Under the pieces are notes generated by a model. It was given only the letters and a program-made list of their open reading frames with translations. It did no database searches and was not told the origin of the DNA. From Burkholderiaceae bacterium (lineage in GTDB: Bacteria; Pseudomonadota; Gammaproteobacteria; Burkholderiales; Burkholderiaceae), in contig JASLEM010000031.1 in the NCBI GenBank assembly GCA_030151165.1, positions 1-6,761 of the forward strand: a DNA stretch of 6,761 bases, in the 5' to 3' direction. This document shows positions 5,539-6,761 of this stretch, one piece after another. Position 1 is the first letter of the stretch, and each line of letters opens with the position of its first letter. The position numbers and the translations under genes are program-made.

Positions 5539-6761
5539 TCAATCCGCCGGCGCGGCGCCGGGCCGGCGCGACGCCCGCACCGCGCGCGTCGCGAAGCGCG
5601 CCGGATCGAGCGCGTCGACGAGGTCGGCGGGCAGCGGGAAGGGCGCGTCGGTGATCCACGCCGCGACCAGGCGGCCCACCAGCGGCGCCCACGTCAGGCC
5701 GCGCGAGCCGAGGCCGGTCGCGACGAACAGGCCCGGCACGCGCGGCCAGTGACGCGGCTGGTCGGGCAAGGTGGCGTCGGTGCCCGAATCGAACGGCGGC
5801 TGCGCCGGCACCGCGCCGACCAGCGGCAGCCGGTCGAGCGCCGTCGCACGCCAGCCGACGCGGCCCTGCAGCCGGCCGTCGGCGAGCAAGCGATCGATGG
5901 CGTCGTCGTCCGCGATCGGCGCGCTGCCCGTGACCGCCGCGAGCTGCCGCAGGTTGTGCGCGTGGTCGGCGCGGCGCGGCGCGGGAGCGGTGTCGTCGGT
6001 CGACGTCGTCGCGCCGCACATCACGGCGCCGTCCGGCAGCGTCAACGCGTAGCCCGAGCCGGCGATCGGCAGCGCGGGGGCATGCAGGCCGGGCGTGCCG
6101 GCGGCGACGATGCTGACCTGGCCGCGGGTCGAGGCGAGCGCGGGGATCCACGTCGCGTCGGCGGCGCGGGCCATACCGTCGCCCGTATCCGCCTCGGCGG
6201 CCAGCGCGAGCGCGTCGCCGGCGTTCGCGAGGACGACGGCGTCGGCCTCGCACAGCAGCCGGCCCGCGGCGTCGAGGAGTCGCCATGTCGCCGGCGCGCC
6301 GTCGTCGGGCGCCGTTCGTTCGAGCCGGGCGACGGTCGCGCCGCCGCGCCAGTCGATGCCGTCCGCCTGCAGCCAGTGCCGCGCGAGCGCGGCGGGCGCG
6401 ATCCAGCCGCCGCCCGGGTAGAGCCACGCGGCGCAGCCGGGGCCGCCCGCGGCCCGCACCTGCGCGGGCGACCAGGCCTGGAGGTAGTCGGCCGGCAGGC
6501 CGCTTGCGGCGAGTTCGGCGTCGAGCGGGGCGGCGTCGGCGTGTTCGGGCGTGAGGCGCACGAGCCCGTCGCATCGCCCCGGCACGCCTTGCGCGATCGC
6601 CCGCGCGTGCGCGCGTGACGCGAGCAGCGCCGCGGCCCGGTGCGCGCGCGCGTGCTTGCCGTCGTCGGGGTGGAACACGCCGTGGAACAGGCCCGCGACG
6701 TTGCCCGAGGCCTCGCCGGCCGGCGTGGCGTGGCGATCGAGCACGATGCACTGCAGGCCCG
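5539..6761 (-). CDS. mnmC: MnmC FAD-dependent oxidoreductase domain (5' end outside window)
   Basis: The visible 406 residues are the C-terminal part of the tRNA 5-methylaminomethyl-2-thiouridine enzyme MnmC. In E. coli its FAD domain removes the carboxymethyl group from cmnm5(s2)U34 and an N-terminal methyltransferase domain then makes mnm5(s2)U34. Recognisable blocks are CIVLDRHATPAGEASGN (near 6750-6700), end of the Rossmann beta2 region plus the family-typical ASGN; PGGGWI (about 6417-6400); STRGQVS (about 6132-6112); LDRLPLVG (about 5838-5815); and GLGSRGLTWAPL (about 5715-5680). The frame is open to the right edge. The GTG at 6744 is an internal Val, since the GxGxxG dinucleotide motif and any methyltransferase domain must lie upstream, outside the window. 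Whether this is the two-domain form or a stand-alone oxidoreductase cannot be told. The C-terminal tail is Arg/Ala/Pro-rich. Confidence 0.88.
   Translation of the reverse strand, partial: GLQCIVLDRHATPAGEASGNVAGLFHGVFHPDDGKHARAHRAAALLASRAHARAIAQGVPGRCDGLVRLTPEHADAAPLDAELAASGLPADYLQAWSPAQVRAAGGPGCAAWLYPGGGWIAPAALARHWLQADGIDWRGGATVARLERTAPDDGAPATWRLLDAAGRLLCEADAVVLANAGDALALAAEADTGDGMARAADATWIPALASTRGQVSIVAAGTPGLHAPALPIAGSGYALTLPDGAVMCGATTSTDDTAPAPRRADHAHNLRQLAAVTGSAPIADDDAIDRLLADGRLQGRVGWRATALDRLPLVGAVPAQPPFDSGTDATLPDQPRHWPRVPGLFVATGLGSRGLTWAPLVGRLVAAWITDAPFPLPADLVDALDPARFATRAVRASRRPGAAPAD

Noticed and set aside
5539..6744. A complete stand-alone gene starting at the GTG at 6744
   Set aside because: The frame stays open to the window edge, and the residues before it (GLQCI) continue the Rossmann beta strand of the MnmC family, so the GTG is an internal valine codon.
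4712..6751. A 679-codon frame that would fuse the PAP2 protein to an Arg-rich N-terminal half
   Set aside because: The upstream half overlaps mnmC on the same strand in another frame and is an Arg/Ala/Gly-rich shadow. The phosphatase motifs and membrane segments begin only after the ATG at 5431.

Overview
The window is strongly G+C-rich, with G/C at most third codon positions, and looks like an ordinary chromosomal stretch of a betaproteobacterium. The PyrD, ScoB and RpiA sequences resemble what I remember of Burkholderiales proteins, especially Comamonadaceae and Rubrivivax/Leptothrix-like lineages. That placement rests on memory of the families and not on a search. I see no mobile element, CRISPR array, tRNA or rRNA, and no region of clearly foreign composition.

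Left part, + strand (1-2120). The last codons of a CoA-transferase subunit A gene are followed by the complete subunit B gene (scoB). Next comes a 188-base intergenic region with a hairpin, a 10-bp direct repeat and a -10-like box. It precedes a gene for a lipoprotein-type, LivJ/K-like periplasmic binding protein, which ends at a convincing intrinsic terminator.

Middle, - strand (2134-3744). pyrD (quinone-dependent dihydroorotate dehydrogenase, pyrimidine synthesis) is followed 51 bases downstream by a small exported protein that I do not recognise. The terminator at 2092-2120 separates these genes from the convergent binding-protein gene.

Right part. rpiA (ribose-5-phosphate isomerase A) lies on the + strand, divergent from pyrD across 153 bases. 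Convergent to it, on the - strand, are a PAP2-family membrane phosphatase and, upstream of that, the C-terminal FAD-oxidoreductase part of mnmC (tRNA wobble-uridine modification), which runs off the right edge.

The genes are mostly unrelated housekeeping functions in short transcription units: ketone-body/acyl-CoA transfer, solute binding, pyrimidine synthesis, pentose phosphate pathway, lipid phosphate hydrolysis and tRNA modification. I did not find evidence for a new multi-gene system. The points most worth a second look are small: two start codons without a Shine-Dalgarno that each have a -10-like hexamer exactly 6 bases upstream (possible leaderless transcripts), a 10-bp direct repeat before the binding-protein gene, an orphan binding protein, an unrecognised secreted protein and a PAP2 enzyme with a non-canonical first motif.
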